From Bordetella parapertussis (lineage in GTDB: Bacteria > Pseudomonadota > Gammaproteobacteria > Burkholderiales > Burkholderiaceae_C): a stretch of DNA of 64,000 bases. Under the pieces are notes generated by a model. The model was not told where the DNA came from. It ran no database searches and saw only the letters and a program-made list of their open reading frames with translations. Shown piece after piece: positions 24,952 to 32,889 of this stretch; the stretch's first letter is position 1, and each line of letters begins with the position of its first letter. The translations under genes and the position numbers were made by a program. Location: NCBI GenBank assembly GCA_945890735.1, contig CAMDCZ010000005.1:6552-70551 (forward strand), written 5' to 3'.

Positions 24952-25811
24952 GCCTTGCCTCGCGTGAACAAACCTTGTGGACGCCACATCAAGATGACGA
25001 TCATCAGGCTGTAAACAATGAAAGCACCCAGCTTGGGCACGTAGTATTTGCCTGCGACATCGGCAATCCCCAGCAACAAAGCGGCCAGCAAGGGGCCGGT
25101 CAGGCTGGAGGTGCCGCCGACAGCAACCACGATCAAAAAGTAAATCATGAACTTGAGCGGAAAGACCGGGTCCAGCCCCAAAATCTCTGCACCCAAGGCC
25201 CCACCCAAGCCAGCCAAGCCAGAACCCAACGCGAAGGTGGTGAGGAAAATCGTGTTCACACGGATACCCAAACCAGCCGCTACCTGCTGGTTGTCCACCG
25301 AGGCGCGAAGCTGAGCGCCAAAACGGGTTTTGGTCAACAAGCCTTGCAAAACCAGCACCAACACCGCGCAGACAATGATGATGGCCATGCGGTAATGTCC
25401 CATGCCCAAGGCGCCATCCCACAGCTCGGTGCGGCCTTTCAAAAACGCGGGCAGTTGAATCAGTTGCTGGGTGGAGCCGACAAAGTAGTCCACCGCGGCA
25501 ACTGCCATGAAGGTCAAACCGATGGAAAAAAGCACCTGGTCAAGGTGCGGCTTGTTGTACATGCGCCGATACAGCGTGGCCTCCAGGACGGCACCCAACA
25601 AAGCGGTCAACAGGAATGCCAAAGCAACACAAAGCACAAAAGGCAGGCCTGCATGCTGCATCAACAAGACCGTGGTGTAGCCGCCAGCCATGGCAAAAGC
25701 GCCATGCGCCAGGTTGATGAAATTCATCAAACCCAAGGTCACAGACAAGCCAATGGCCAAGATGAACAACAGCATCCCATAAGCCACACCATCAAACAAC
25801 AAAGTCAACAT
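24948..25811 (-). CDS. livH: branched-chain amino acid-type ABC transporter permease LivH
   Basis: This 287-residue permease has eight or so membrane segments and the motif LGLMNFINLAHGAFAMAGGY near the N-terminus, as in LivH. It follows the binding-protein gene by 9 bp. It forms the channel with LivM. Confidence 0.92.
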   Translation of the reverse strand: MLTLLFDGVAYGMLLFILAIGLSVTLGLMNFINLAHGAFAMAGGYTTVLLMQHAGLPFVLCVALAFLLTALLGAVLEATLYRRMYNKPHLDQVLFSIGLTFMAVAAVDYFVGSTQQLIQLPAFLKGRTELWDGALGMGHYRMAIIIVCAVLVLVLQGLLTKTRFGAQLRASVDNQQVAAGLGIRVNTIFLTTFALGSGLAGLGGALGAEILGLDPVFPLKFMIYFLIVVAVGGTSSLTGPLLAALLLGIADVAGKYYVPKLGAFIVYSLMIVILMWRPQGLFTRGKA

Positions 25812-25820
25812 GGCCGGTGG

Positions 25821-26990
25821 TTATTTGGTTTTACCGGGGTCTTTCATGTCTTTGATGACATCAAACTCCACGTTGTAAAACTGACCGTCCTTCTTTTCGA
25901 CTTTGCGCAAGTAGATGTTGTGCACCACGTCGCGGGTTTGCGCATCGATGAGGATAGGGCCGCGCGGGCTCTCGAAAATGTGACCCTTCATGGCCGCCAG
26001 CAAGGCCACGCCACCGCCTTGACCACCCTTGGTCTTTTTGAGGGCTTCGTAAATCAGGTGCATGCCGTCATAGCCACCCACGGCCATGAAATTGGGGCGC
26101 AATCCGTTGTTGGCCTTTTTGAATGCCTCCACAAATTTTTTGTTGAGGGCGGAGGGGTGAGCAGCCGAGTAGTGGTGCGCAGTGACCACACCCAAAGCGC
26201 CCTCACCCATGTCATTGAGTTGGTCGTCATCGGTCAGGTCGCCGGTGCCAATCAGTTTGATGCCAGCCTTGTCCATGCCGCGCTCTAAAAACTGCTTCAT
26301 GACCGCCGCGCCCGCACCAGAGGGCACGAACACAAACAATGCATCGGGCTTCAAGTCGCGCACTTTTTGCAAAAACGGTGCGAAGTCAGGGTTGCGCAAA
26401 GGCACACGAAGGCTTTCCACCACCTGAGCGCTGTTGAGCAGCATGCGTTCTTTGAAGTAACGCTCGGCATCGATGCCAGGACCGTAATCGCTCACCAAGG
26501 TGACCACACGCTTGATGCCATTTTTGGGCGCCCAGTCGCCCATGGCGACGGCGCACTGGGGCAAGGTGAAGCTGGTGCGTACGATGAAAGGCGAGGCTTC
26601 GGTGATGCTCGATGTCGCTGCGGCCATGACCACCATGGGTGTTTTCGACTGGGTCGCCAACGGGGCAGTGGCCAAGGCCAGCGGTGTCAGCCCAAAGCCG
26701 CTGAGCACCCCTACCTTGTCGTTGACCACCAGCTCTTGGGCAATGCGTTTGGTCGCATCGGGGACGCCACCATCGTCTTTGACAATCAACTCGATTTTTT
26801 TGCCCGCCACCTTGTCACCGTTTTGGGCGATGTACAAACGTGCGGCTGCTTCAATTTGCTTGCCGGTGGAGGCTGATTGACCGGTCATGGGCAGGATCAA
26901 GCCGATTTTGAAAACCTCTTGGGCCTGCGCCATGGCAAAGCCCAGGCTCAGTGCAGTAGCCAGCGAGCCAACAAGCAGACGTTTATACAT
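25821..26990 (-). CDS. livK: ABC transporter substrate-binding protein (Peripla_BP_6, LivK type)
   Basis: This 389-residue periplasmic receptor has a signal peptide (hydrophobic residues about 5-23, cleavage near AQAQ) and then the type I periplasmic fold with IGLILPMTGQSASTGKQIEAA. It delivers the ligand to LivHM. Ligand specificity cannot be read; it may be an amino acid or aromatic acid. It is the first gene of a livKHMGF operon, 55 bp beyond the GntR gene. Confidence 0.9.
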   Translation of the reverse strand: MYKRLLVGSLATALSLGFAMAQAQEVFKIGLILPMTGQSASTGKQIEAAARLYIAQNGDKVAGKKIELIVKDDGGVPDATKRIAQELVVNDKVGVLSGFGLTPLALATAPLATQSKTPMVVMAAATSSITEASPFIVRTSFTLPQCAVAMGDWAPKNGIKRVVTLVSDYGPGIDAERYFKERMLLNSAQVVESLRVPLRNPDFAPFLQKVRDLKPDALFVFVPSGAGAAVMKQFLERGMDKAGIKLIGTGDLTDDDQLNDMGEGALGVVTAHHYSAAHPSALNKKFVEAFKKANNGLRPNFMAVGGYDGMHLIYEALKKTKGGQGGGVALLAAMKGHIFESPRGPILIDAQTRDVVHNIYLRKVEKKDGQFYNVEFDVIKDMKDPGKTK

Positions 26991-27045
26991 GTGAAAACTC
27001 CAATGGTGAACAGGGTCATTCTAGATTGGGAGATGGCACGCAAGC

Positions 27046-27801
27046 CTAGCGCTTGCCTTGTATCAACCGCACACTGGGCATGCGCTCGAGGTCGGGACTT
27101 TGCATGGCCTGGCTCAGGTTGCGTTGGGCCAAGCGCGAGTGCTCGCGCATGATGGCCTCGGCCCTTGCGCCCTCGCGCTGCTCAATGGCTGCCAATACCT
27201 GCCGATGCTGGTCTTGCGCCACGATCAGCATGTCGCGCGCTTGCGGGCTGTTGGCTTGGGTGGTGACAAAACCCGAAGGCGAAGCAAAGGGCAAGCCGAC
27301 AACGCGATCGAGTTCGCGGCGAACGATGCTGCTGCCGGACATCTCTGTCAACAAGGCATGAAAAGCTTCGTTGTGGGCGACATACGCGCTGAAATCTTCC
27401 TCACTCAAGCTGCCATTGGCCAACAACAGATCAATGCGGTCCAAGCAGACACAGGCCTGGCGCAGCAGCGCTGGCGGGCATGCTCGCTCAGCGGCCAAGC
27501 GGGCGGCCAAACCTTCCAAGGTGCCCCGCAATTCAATCGCGTCAGACACGTCCTGTTCGGTGAACCTGCGAACCGCGTAGCGCCCATTGGGCAAAGCCTC
27601 GAGCAAACCCTCTTGCTCCAACTTCACCAAGGCGGCTCGGATCGGGGTGCGGGAAACGCCCAACTTGTCCACCAGGTTGAGCTCGGCAATCCGGGCCCCG
27701 GCTGACCACTCCCCCGCCAAAATCATTTCCCGCAAGCGCAGTTGGGCGCGCACGGTCTGGGAAGCCGTGGGCTGCTCTTCAGTGGACAGGTCGTTGCGCA
27801 T
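27046..27801 (-). CDS. GntR-family transcriptional regulator (FCD subfamily)
   Basis: This 251-residue protein has an N-terminal GntR winged helix (about residues 20-80, LVDKLGVSRTPIRAALVKLEQEGLL) and an alpha-helical FCD ligand domain with the metal-binding pattern of that fold. Such proteins repress catabolic genes until an organic acid binds. It sits between livK, which it precedes on the same strand, and a divergent MetE-like gene, so either could be its target. The ATG at 27801 is the first good start. Confidence 0.88.
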   Translation of the reverse strand: MRNDLSTEEQPTASQTVRAQLRLREMILAGEWSAGARIAELNLVDKLGVSRTPIRAALVKLEQEGLLEALPNGRYAVRRFTEQDVSDAIELRGTLEGLAARLAAERACPPALLRQACVCLDRIDLLLANGSLSEEDFSAYVAHNEAFHALLTEMSGSSIVRRELDRVVGLPFASPSGFVTTQANSPQARDMLIVAQDQHRQVLAAIEQREGARAEAIMREHSRLAQRNLSQAMQSPDLERMPSVRLIQGKR

Positions 27802-27810
27802 GGGCCTTCG

Positions 27811-27823
27811 ATTGTATGCAAAA
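27811..27823. promoter_or_regulatory. GntR operator candidate, copy 1
   Basis: ATTGTATGCAAAA resembles the TTGTATACAA-type operators of FCD regulators. On the minus strand the same bases give TACAAT, a -10 box placed so that the GntR transcript would begin only a few bases before its ATG. Confidence 0.4.
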
Positions 27824-27874
27824 CAAGCCTGATCAAGCCCTAAAATAGATTTAGACTCTTGTTTACCTGCTTTT

Positions 27875-27885
27875 TTGTATACCAA
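27875..27885. promoter_or_regulatory. GntR operator candidate, copy 2
   Basis: TTGTATACCAA is a near palindrome centred on GTATAC, 63 bp from the similar element at 27811. It lies 25 bp before the MetE-like start codon, where a bound repressor would block the divergent gene. Confidence 0.4.
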
Positions 27886-27909
27886 ACCACCCAACCCCCT
27901 GGAGCTCTC

Positions 27910-29028
27910 ATGACTGTTCCCCACATCCCCGCCCGCTACGACCACGTTGGCAGCTTTTTGCGTCCGGCCTACCTGCTCGAAGCCCGCGAGCAAAAAGCCA
28001 AAGGCCAGATCACCCCCGAACAACTGCGCGTGGTGGAAGACAAAGCCATCACCGAGATCGTGAAATTCCAGGAAGACGTGGGCCTGAAATCCATCACAGA
28101 CGGGGAGTTCCGGCGCACCTATTTCCACATTGACTTTCTGGAACAAATGGGCGGCGTGAAAACCGATGTGCCAGTGACCATCGAACGCCCTGACGGCACC
28201 CAAGAGCTGGCCCCGCCGGTCATCCGCGTGATCGACAAGGTGCGCCATGTAAAGGACATCCAATTGGCCGACTTCCATTACTTGAAGTCCCAAATGGCCA
28301 ACGGCAGCACGCCCAAGGTCACCATCCCCTCGCCCACCATGCTGCATTTCCGTGGCGGCCGCGCCGGCATCAGCAAAGACGCCTACCCCGAGCTAGACCC
28401 AGCGTTTTACGACGACGTGGCGCAAGCCTATGGCGATGAACTGCGTTCACTCGCTGCTGCGGGTTGCAACTACGTGCAAATGGACGACACCAACCTGGCG
28501 TATTTGTGCGATGACAAAATGCGCGAAGCCGCACGCGCCCGTGGCGACGACCCCAACGAGTTGCCACACCGCTACGCGGCCTTCATCAACAAAGTGGTGG
28601 CACAAAAACCAGCTGGCATGACCCTGGCCATGCACCTGTGCCGTGGCAATTTCAAGAGCACGCACGCGGCAGCGGGCAACTACGAACCTGTGGCCGAAGC
28701 TTTGCTCTCTGAGATGAACATCGACGCCTACTTCTTGGAATACGACGATGACCGCAGCGGCGACTTTCGCCCCCTGCGCTACCTCGCGAAAGACAAGCTG
28801 GTGGTGTTGGGCTTGGTGACCACCAAGTTTGGTGCGATGGAAACCAAAGACAGCTTGAAGCGCCGCATTGACGAAGCAGCCAAGTACGCACCCCTGGGGC
28901 AATTGGCCCTGTCACCGCAGTGCGGTTTTTCGAGCACGGTGCATGGCAACAACATCGCGGTGGAAGACCAGCGCAACAAACTGCGTTTGGTGGTGGAAAC
29001 CGCGCAAGAGGTCTGGGGAAACCTCTGA
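27910..29028 (+). CDS. MetE C-terminal-like (cobalamin-independent methionine synthase II family) protein
   Basis: This 372-residue single-domain protein matches the catalytic C-terminal barrel of MetE. It has the start block YDHVGSFLRP and TDGEFRR. Zinc ligands are the His and Cys of MHLCRGN, a glutamate in FGAMETKD, and the Cys of SPQCGFSS. Such short proteins (YxjG/YxjH type) are annotated as 5-methyltetrahydropteroyltriglutamate-homocysteine methyltransferases, but many act on other methyl donors. GGAG precedes the ATG. It is divergent from the GntR regulator, and a link to methyl transfer from methoxylated aromatics is possible but unproven. Confidence 0.82.
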   Translation: MTVPHIPARYDHVGSFLRPAYLLEAREQKAKGQITPEQLRVVEDKAITEIVKFQEDVGLKSITDGEFRRTYFHIDFLEQMGGVKTDVPVTIERPDGTQELAPPVIRVIDKVRHVKDIQLADFHYLKSQMANGSTPKVTIPSPTMLHFRGGRAGISKDAYPELDPAFYDDVAQAYGDELRSLAAAGCNYVQMDDTNLAYLCDDKMREAARARGDDPNELPHRYAAFINKVVAQKPAGMTLAMHLCRGNFKSTHAAAGNYEPVAEALLSEMNIDAYFLEYDDDRSGDFRPLRYLAKDKLVVLGLVTTKFGAMETKDSLKRRIDEAAKYAPLGQLALSPQCGFSSTVHGNNIAVEDQRNKLRLVVETAQEVWGNL

Positions 29029-29065
29029 AGGGTGCAGCAGACGGCTGCGCAACTGGCTGGCCGTC

Positions 29066-29860
29066 TCAGTTGCCTTTGAACTGAGCTGGCCTGCGCTCCT
29101 TGAAAGAAGCCAGGCCTTCTTGCAGGTCATGGGTGAAGGCCACATCGCGGAATGAACGCGACTCCCATTGCAAAGCCTCGCCCATGTGCATGCCCACTGA
29201 GCGTCGCACCACTTCCTTGGCAAAACGATGTGAAAGAGGTGCACGTGATGCAAGCATTTGGGCGTAATCCATGGTTTTCGACAACAAGTCAGTTGACGGA
29301 TAAATGCGGTTGACCAAACCGATGCGATAGGCATGGTCTGCATCCACACGTTCACCCGACAAAATGATTTCCATGGCGTGGCCCATGCCGACAATCTGAG
29401 GCAATCGAATCAAGCCGCCATCACAAGCGTGAAAGCCCCATTTGGCGTCTTGCAGCGCAAACTCGGCGTTGGGTGAACAAAAGCGTAAATCACAGGCCAA
29501 GGCCAATTCAAACCCACCAGAAATGGCAAACCCGTTGACCGCAGCCAATAGGGGTTTGTCAATGTCCAAGTTGCGGGTGATGCCGCCAAAGCCTGGGCCA
29601 TTGGTGTACTGACGGCGAAACTCGGGCGCAGCTGATTGGGCAAAAGGCAAGGTGTAAGTTTTTAAATCTGCGCCTGCACAAAACGCCTTGTCACCTTCGC
29701 CCGTGATGACAGCAACCCTGGCGTCATCGTCTTGGTCAAAGGTACGCCAAATGTCAATCAGTTCATCATTGGCGGTGAAATCCAGTGAATTCATTTTGTC
29801 GGGGCGACGGATGGTGATCAATCGCACACCACCGTGCTTGTCATAGGAAATATCAGTCAT
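29066..29860 (-). CDS. enoyl-CoA hydratase/isomerase (crotonase) family protein
   Basis: This 264-residue crotonase has the oxyanion-hole blocks FCAGADLK and GFAISGGFELALACD. The first catalytic glutamate position (GGFEL) is kept. The second, normally PE before the GLIP block, reads LQDAKWG, so Asp replaces Glu. It may therefore not be a classical hydratase. It is the last gene of the amide/acyl-CoA run, overlapping the DUF35 gene by 8 bp. Convergent with the MetE-like gene. Confidence 0.87.
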   Translation of the reverse strand: MTDISYDKHGGVRLITIRRPDKMNSLDFTANDELIDIWRTFDQDDDARVAVITGEGDKAFCAGADLKTYTLPFAQSAAPEFRRQYTNGPGFGGITRNLDIDKPLLAAVNGFAISGGFELALACDLRFCSPNAEFALQDAKWGFHACDGGLIRLPQIVGMGHAMEIILSGERVDADHAYRIGLVNRIYPSTDLLSKTMDYAQMLASRAPLSHRFAKEVVRRSVGMHMGEALQWESRSFRDVAFTHDLQEGLASFKERRPAQFKGN

Positions 29861-30206
29861 GGGCGGTCACCTTGAAAACAGGAATATCAGATGCAGATTC
29901 GGATGGCGCGACCGCTTGCACGCGGTCCCCAGTTTGATCTGTCGCTTGGTGCAACAATCGAGCGGAAATACGCATGCCATTGTCCAAGTCAACCACGCCG
30001 ACGTGGTAGATGCCCTCGCCTTTGAAGCGCAAAGGGGGCTTACGGATCGTGGTCCAACTCGCCAAGGTGCCACTGGCAGTCACGGCAATGGCTGAAAAAC
30101 GGCGCCCCAAACAGTGGGCACAAACCATCGGTGAACGCTGTGTCAAGGTCTGGCAATCCTGGCATTGGTATGCCGTCAAACTGGGCAACAGGTCATGCGT
30201 TGTCAT
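29853..30206 (-). CDS. DUF35 zinc-ribbon/OB-fold protein, thiolase partner
   Basis: This 117-residue protein has a zinc ribbon with Cys15, Cys18, Cys29 and Cys32 and then an OB fold (GTLASWTTIRKPP, YHVGVVDLDNG). DUF35 proteins bind acyl-CoA and form complexes with SCP2-type thiolases or MaoC-like hydratases, as ChsH2 does in steroid side-chain loss. The gene overlaps the thiolase by 4 bp, which supports that partnership. Confidence 0.88.
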   Translation of the reverse strand: MTTHDLLPSLTAYQCQDCQTLTQRSPMVCAHCLGRRFSAIAVTASGTLASWTTIRKPPLRFKGEGIYHVGVVDLDNGMRISARLLHQATDQTGDRVQAVAPSESASDIPVFKVTAHD

Positions 30207-31366
30207 GCCTCGCGCTCCAAAATATGAACTGTGCAGGCCACACCCGTGCCGCCCAAATTGTGGGTCATGCCAATCGCGGCATCTTTGACTTGGTTGCTGT
30301 GCTCTCCGCGTAATTGCAGCGCCACTTCCACAATTTGCCCCACACCCGTGGCACCCACGGGATGACCCTTGGCCAACAAGCCGCCACTGGGATTGATCAC
30401 GACATCGCCTTGCATGCCAGTGCGGCCTTGCGCCGCCCAGCGCCCACCTTCACCGCGCGGCACCAGGCCGAGGTCTTCGCTGTCAATGATTTCGGCGATT
30501 GAAAAACAATCATGCAGCTCCACCAGGTCAATGTTGGCGGGTTGCAAACCTGACTGCTGATAGGCTTGCTTGGCCGCCAACACCGTCGCTTCAAAGGTGC
30601 ACAAATCAGGGTGTTGCGAAACCCTGGCAGAGCCACTGGTTTGCGCGCTGGCCATCACCCTGACGCGGGCTTGTCGTTGCGGACTGGCAAGCATTTCCTT
30701 GGCACAGACCACCACGGCGGCCGCGCCATCGCTGGGCGGACAGCAATCGAACAATTGCAAAGGATCGGCAATCATGGCGGATGCACACACCTGCGCCAAA
30801 GACAGGTCGGCGCCCATTTGAGCCAATGGGTTTTTCAAGCCGTGGGCTTTGTTTTTGATGACAACCGCTGCGATGTCTTCACGCGTGGTGCCATGTTGAC
30901 GTGCATGTGATCGCCAAGCCAACCCAAACAAACCGGGAAAGGTCAAGCCGCTCATGCCATCGTATTCATTGTCCATGGCGCAATTGAGCGCGGTGGTCAT
31001 TTCGGTGGTACTGGCATGGGTCATGGTTTCAACACCCACCACCAGCACGGCATCACACATGCCGCTGGCAACCATCAAGCAAGCGTGGCGAAAGGCAATA
31101 CCGCCGGAAGCACAGGCACCCTCGACCTTGGTACAAGGTACGCCGGTCAAGCCGAGTTGCTCTGCCACCAGCCCCGCCAAAACTTCCTTGCCGTTCAAAG
31201 GACCGCTGATGAAATTGCCCAAATACACTGCACCAATGCGGTCTCGGTCAATGCCAGATTGCACCAGGGCCTGCGCACCGGCGTCTACCGCCAAAGCTTC
31301 AATCGGCAGGACATGCTTGCCAAAGTAGGTCGAGCCCGTGCCTGCCACATAAACATCACGCATCAT
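30203..31366 (-). CDS. SCP2-type thiolase (acetyl-CoA acetyltransferase family)
   Basis: This 387-residue thiolase has the nucleophile Cys85 in GACASGG, HDCF near residue 293, and NPSGGLLAKGHPVGATG towards the C-terminus. It belongs to the SCP2/nonspecific lipid-transfer thiolase branch that pairs with DUF35 proteins. It would release acetyl- or propionyl-CoA from a 3-oxoacyl-CoA; aldolase-type members exist but usually lack this Cys. The start overlaps the CoA ligase stop (ATGA). Confidence 0.87.
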   Translation of the reverse strand: MMRDVYVAGTGSTYFGKHVLPIEALAVDAGAQALVQSGIDRDRIGAVYLGNFISGPLNGKEVLAGLVAEQLGLTGVPCTKVEGACASGGIAFRHACLMVASGMCDAVLVVGVETMTHASTTEMTTALNCAMDNEYDGMSGLTFPGLFGLAWRSHARQHGTTREDIAAVVIKNKAHGLKNPLAQMGADLSLAQVCASAMIADPLQLFDCCPPSDGAAAVVVCAKEMLASPQRQARVRVMASAQTSGSARVSQHPDLCTFEATVLAAKQAYQQSGLQPANIDLVELHDCFSIAEIIDSEDLGLVPRGEGGRWAAQGRTGMQGDVVINPSGGLLAKGHPVGATGVGQIVEVALQLRGEHSNQVKDAAIGMTHNLGGTGVACTVHILEREA

Positions 31367-32889
31367 GAACCACCTTGGCTGAGTTGCGCACGCAACGTGG
31401 TTTTCAAAATTTTGCCGTAATTGTTTTTGGGCAAGTCTGTGACAAAGTGGTAGTCACGCGGACGCTTGAACCTGGCAAGGTTATCCAGGCACAGGGTGTC
31501 GAGTGCATTCGCATCCACATGCACGCCCGGCTTGCAAACCACAAAAGCCACGGGTTCTTCTCCCAAATCGGCGCTGGCCGCCCCAACCACGGAGACCTCA
31601 GCCACCGCCGGGTGCCGCATCAGCACCTCTTCAATCTCGCGAGGGTAAATATTGCTGCCTCCACGGATGATCAAGTCTTTGGAGCGGTCTCGCAATGTCA
31701 AATAACCCCATTCATCAAGCGAGCCAATGTCGCCAGTCCATAACCAACCATCGCGGATCGCAGCGCTGGTGGCGGCCGGGTTGTTCCAATAGCCCCGCAT
31801 GCGGGTATCGCTGCGGGTCACGACTTCGCCAGGCTCTCCCCAAGGCAGGTCTCGCCCGTTGGGGTCAACCACCCGCACTTCAATGCCTGTGCGGGCAGTG
31901 CCACAGGAGGCCAAACGTGCAAGATGCGCCGCATCTTGGTTGCCTTCGTGGTCTTGCTTTGACAAGCAGGTGATCGTCATGGGACTTTCGCCTTGGCCAT
32001 AAATTTGCACCATGCGTGGGCCAAACACCTTCAAGCAGGCCAGCAGATCGGCGACATACATCGGACCGCCACCATACGTGATGGTTTGCAAATGACCCGC
32101 TGGATTGGTCAAGCCAGGGCTGCAGCGCAACATGCGGGTCAGCATGGTGGGTGCAGCAAAAAAAGTCACGCGAGGGTAACGCTGCAACGCCTCAAACACC
32201 CATTCGGGGTCGAAGGCAGCTTGAACCACCTGATGCCCTCCATTGAACAAGTGCGGCAAGCTGTACAAACCGGAGCCATGCGACAAAGGAGCGACATGCA
32301 AATGGGTGTCACCAGCCTGCACCTGCTCAATGTCTGCCCCGTATTGCAAACACATTTGCAACAAATTTCGGTGAGACAGCATCGCGCCTTTGGGCACGCC
32401 GGTTGTGCCACTGGTGTAAAAAATCCACGCGACATCATCTGGCTCGAAGTCAGCCACCTCGGCGGGCGCATGACCAAGCAACTGCTGGTAATCATCGTCA
32501 TCGACTGACAACATGACCATGGTGTTCAACAGGTCTGCCATGGACACGCGCAAACCTTCATGCAGTTTGTCACTGCAAAACAATGCATGGGCGCCCGAGT
32601 CGTTGGCAATGTGCCTGACTTCCTTGGGGTGCAATTTGGCATTCACAGGAACCGGACACAAGCCGGCTACCCAACAAGCAAACAGGGTTTCAAAAAAAGC
32701 TTGCCTGTTTTCCATGCACACAATGACCCGCTGCCCTTGCTGCAAACCCCATTGCTGCTGCATGGCCCCAGCCAATGCGCGCACCCGCTGGGCCAGAGCC
32801 GCGTAGGTGATGGTGTGACCTGTGCAAGTCACGGCGGGTAAAAGGGGATGGCTTCGTGCGCGGCTTAAAAAAGGCAATGCAATGTTCAT
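31363..32889 (-). CDS. acyl-CoA synthetase (AMP-binding, class I adenylate-forming)
   Basis: This 508-residue ligase is complete. The P-loop TSGTTGVPKG is at 159-168, and the C-terminal domain has RDRSKDLIIRGGSNIYPREIEE-type blocks and a late Lys in KNNYGKILK. It activates a carboxylic acid to its CoA thioester through an acyl-AMP. Substrate is unknown, but the upstream amidases and transporter suggest an acid freed from an amide. It overlaps the amidase stop by 4 bp. Confidence 0.9.
   Translation of the reverse strand: MNIALPFLSRARSHPLLPAVTCTGHTITYAALAQRVRALAGAMQQQWGLQQGQRVIVCMENRQAFFETLFACWVAGLCPVPVNAKLHPKEVRHIANDSGAHALFCSDKLHEGLRVSMADLLNTMVMLSVDDDDYQQLLGHAPAEVADFEPDDVAWIFYTSGTTGVPKGAMLSHRNLLQMCLQYGADIEQVQAGDTHLHVAPLSHGSGLYSLPHLFNGGHQVVQAAFDPEWVFEALQRYPRVTFFAAPTMLTRMLRCSPGLTNPAGHLQTITYGGGPMYVADLLACLKVFGPRMVQIYGQGESPMTITCLSKQDHEGNQDAAHLARLASCGTARTGIEVRVVDPNGRDLPWGEPGEVVTRSDTRMRGYWNNPAATSAAIRDGWLWTGDIGSLDEWGYLTLRDRSKDLIIRGGSNIYPREIEEVLMRHPAVAEVSVVGAASADLGEEPVAFVVCKPGVHVDANALDTLCLDNLARFKRPRDYHFVTDLPKNNYGKILKTTLRAQLSQGGS

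Noticed and set aside
24975..26288. A 437-codon plus-strand frame across livH and livK
   Set aside because: It is rich in Gln and His, crosses a real gene boundary on the other strand and has no motif.
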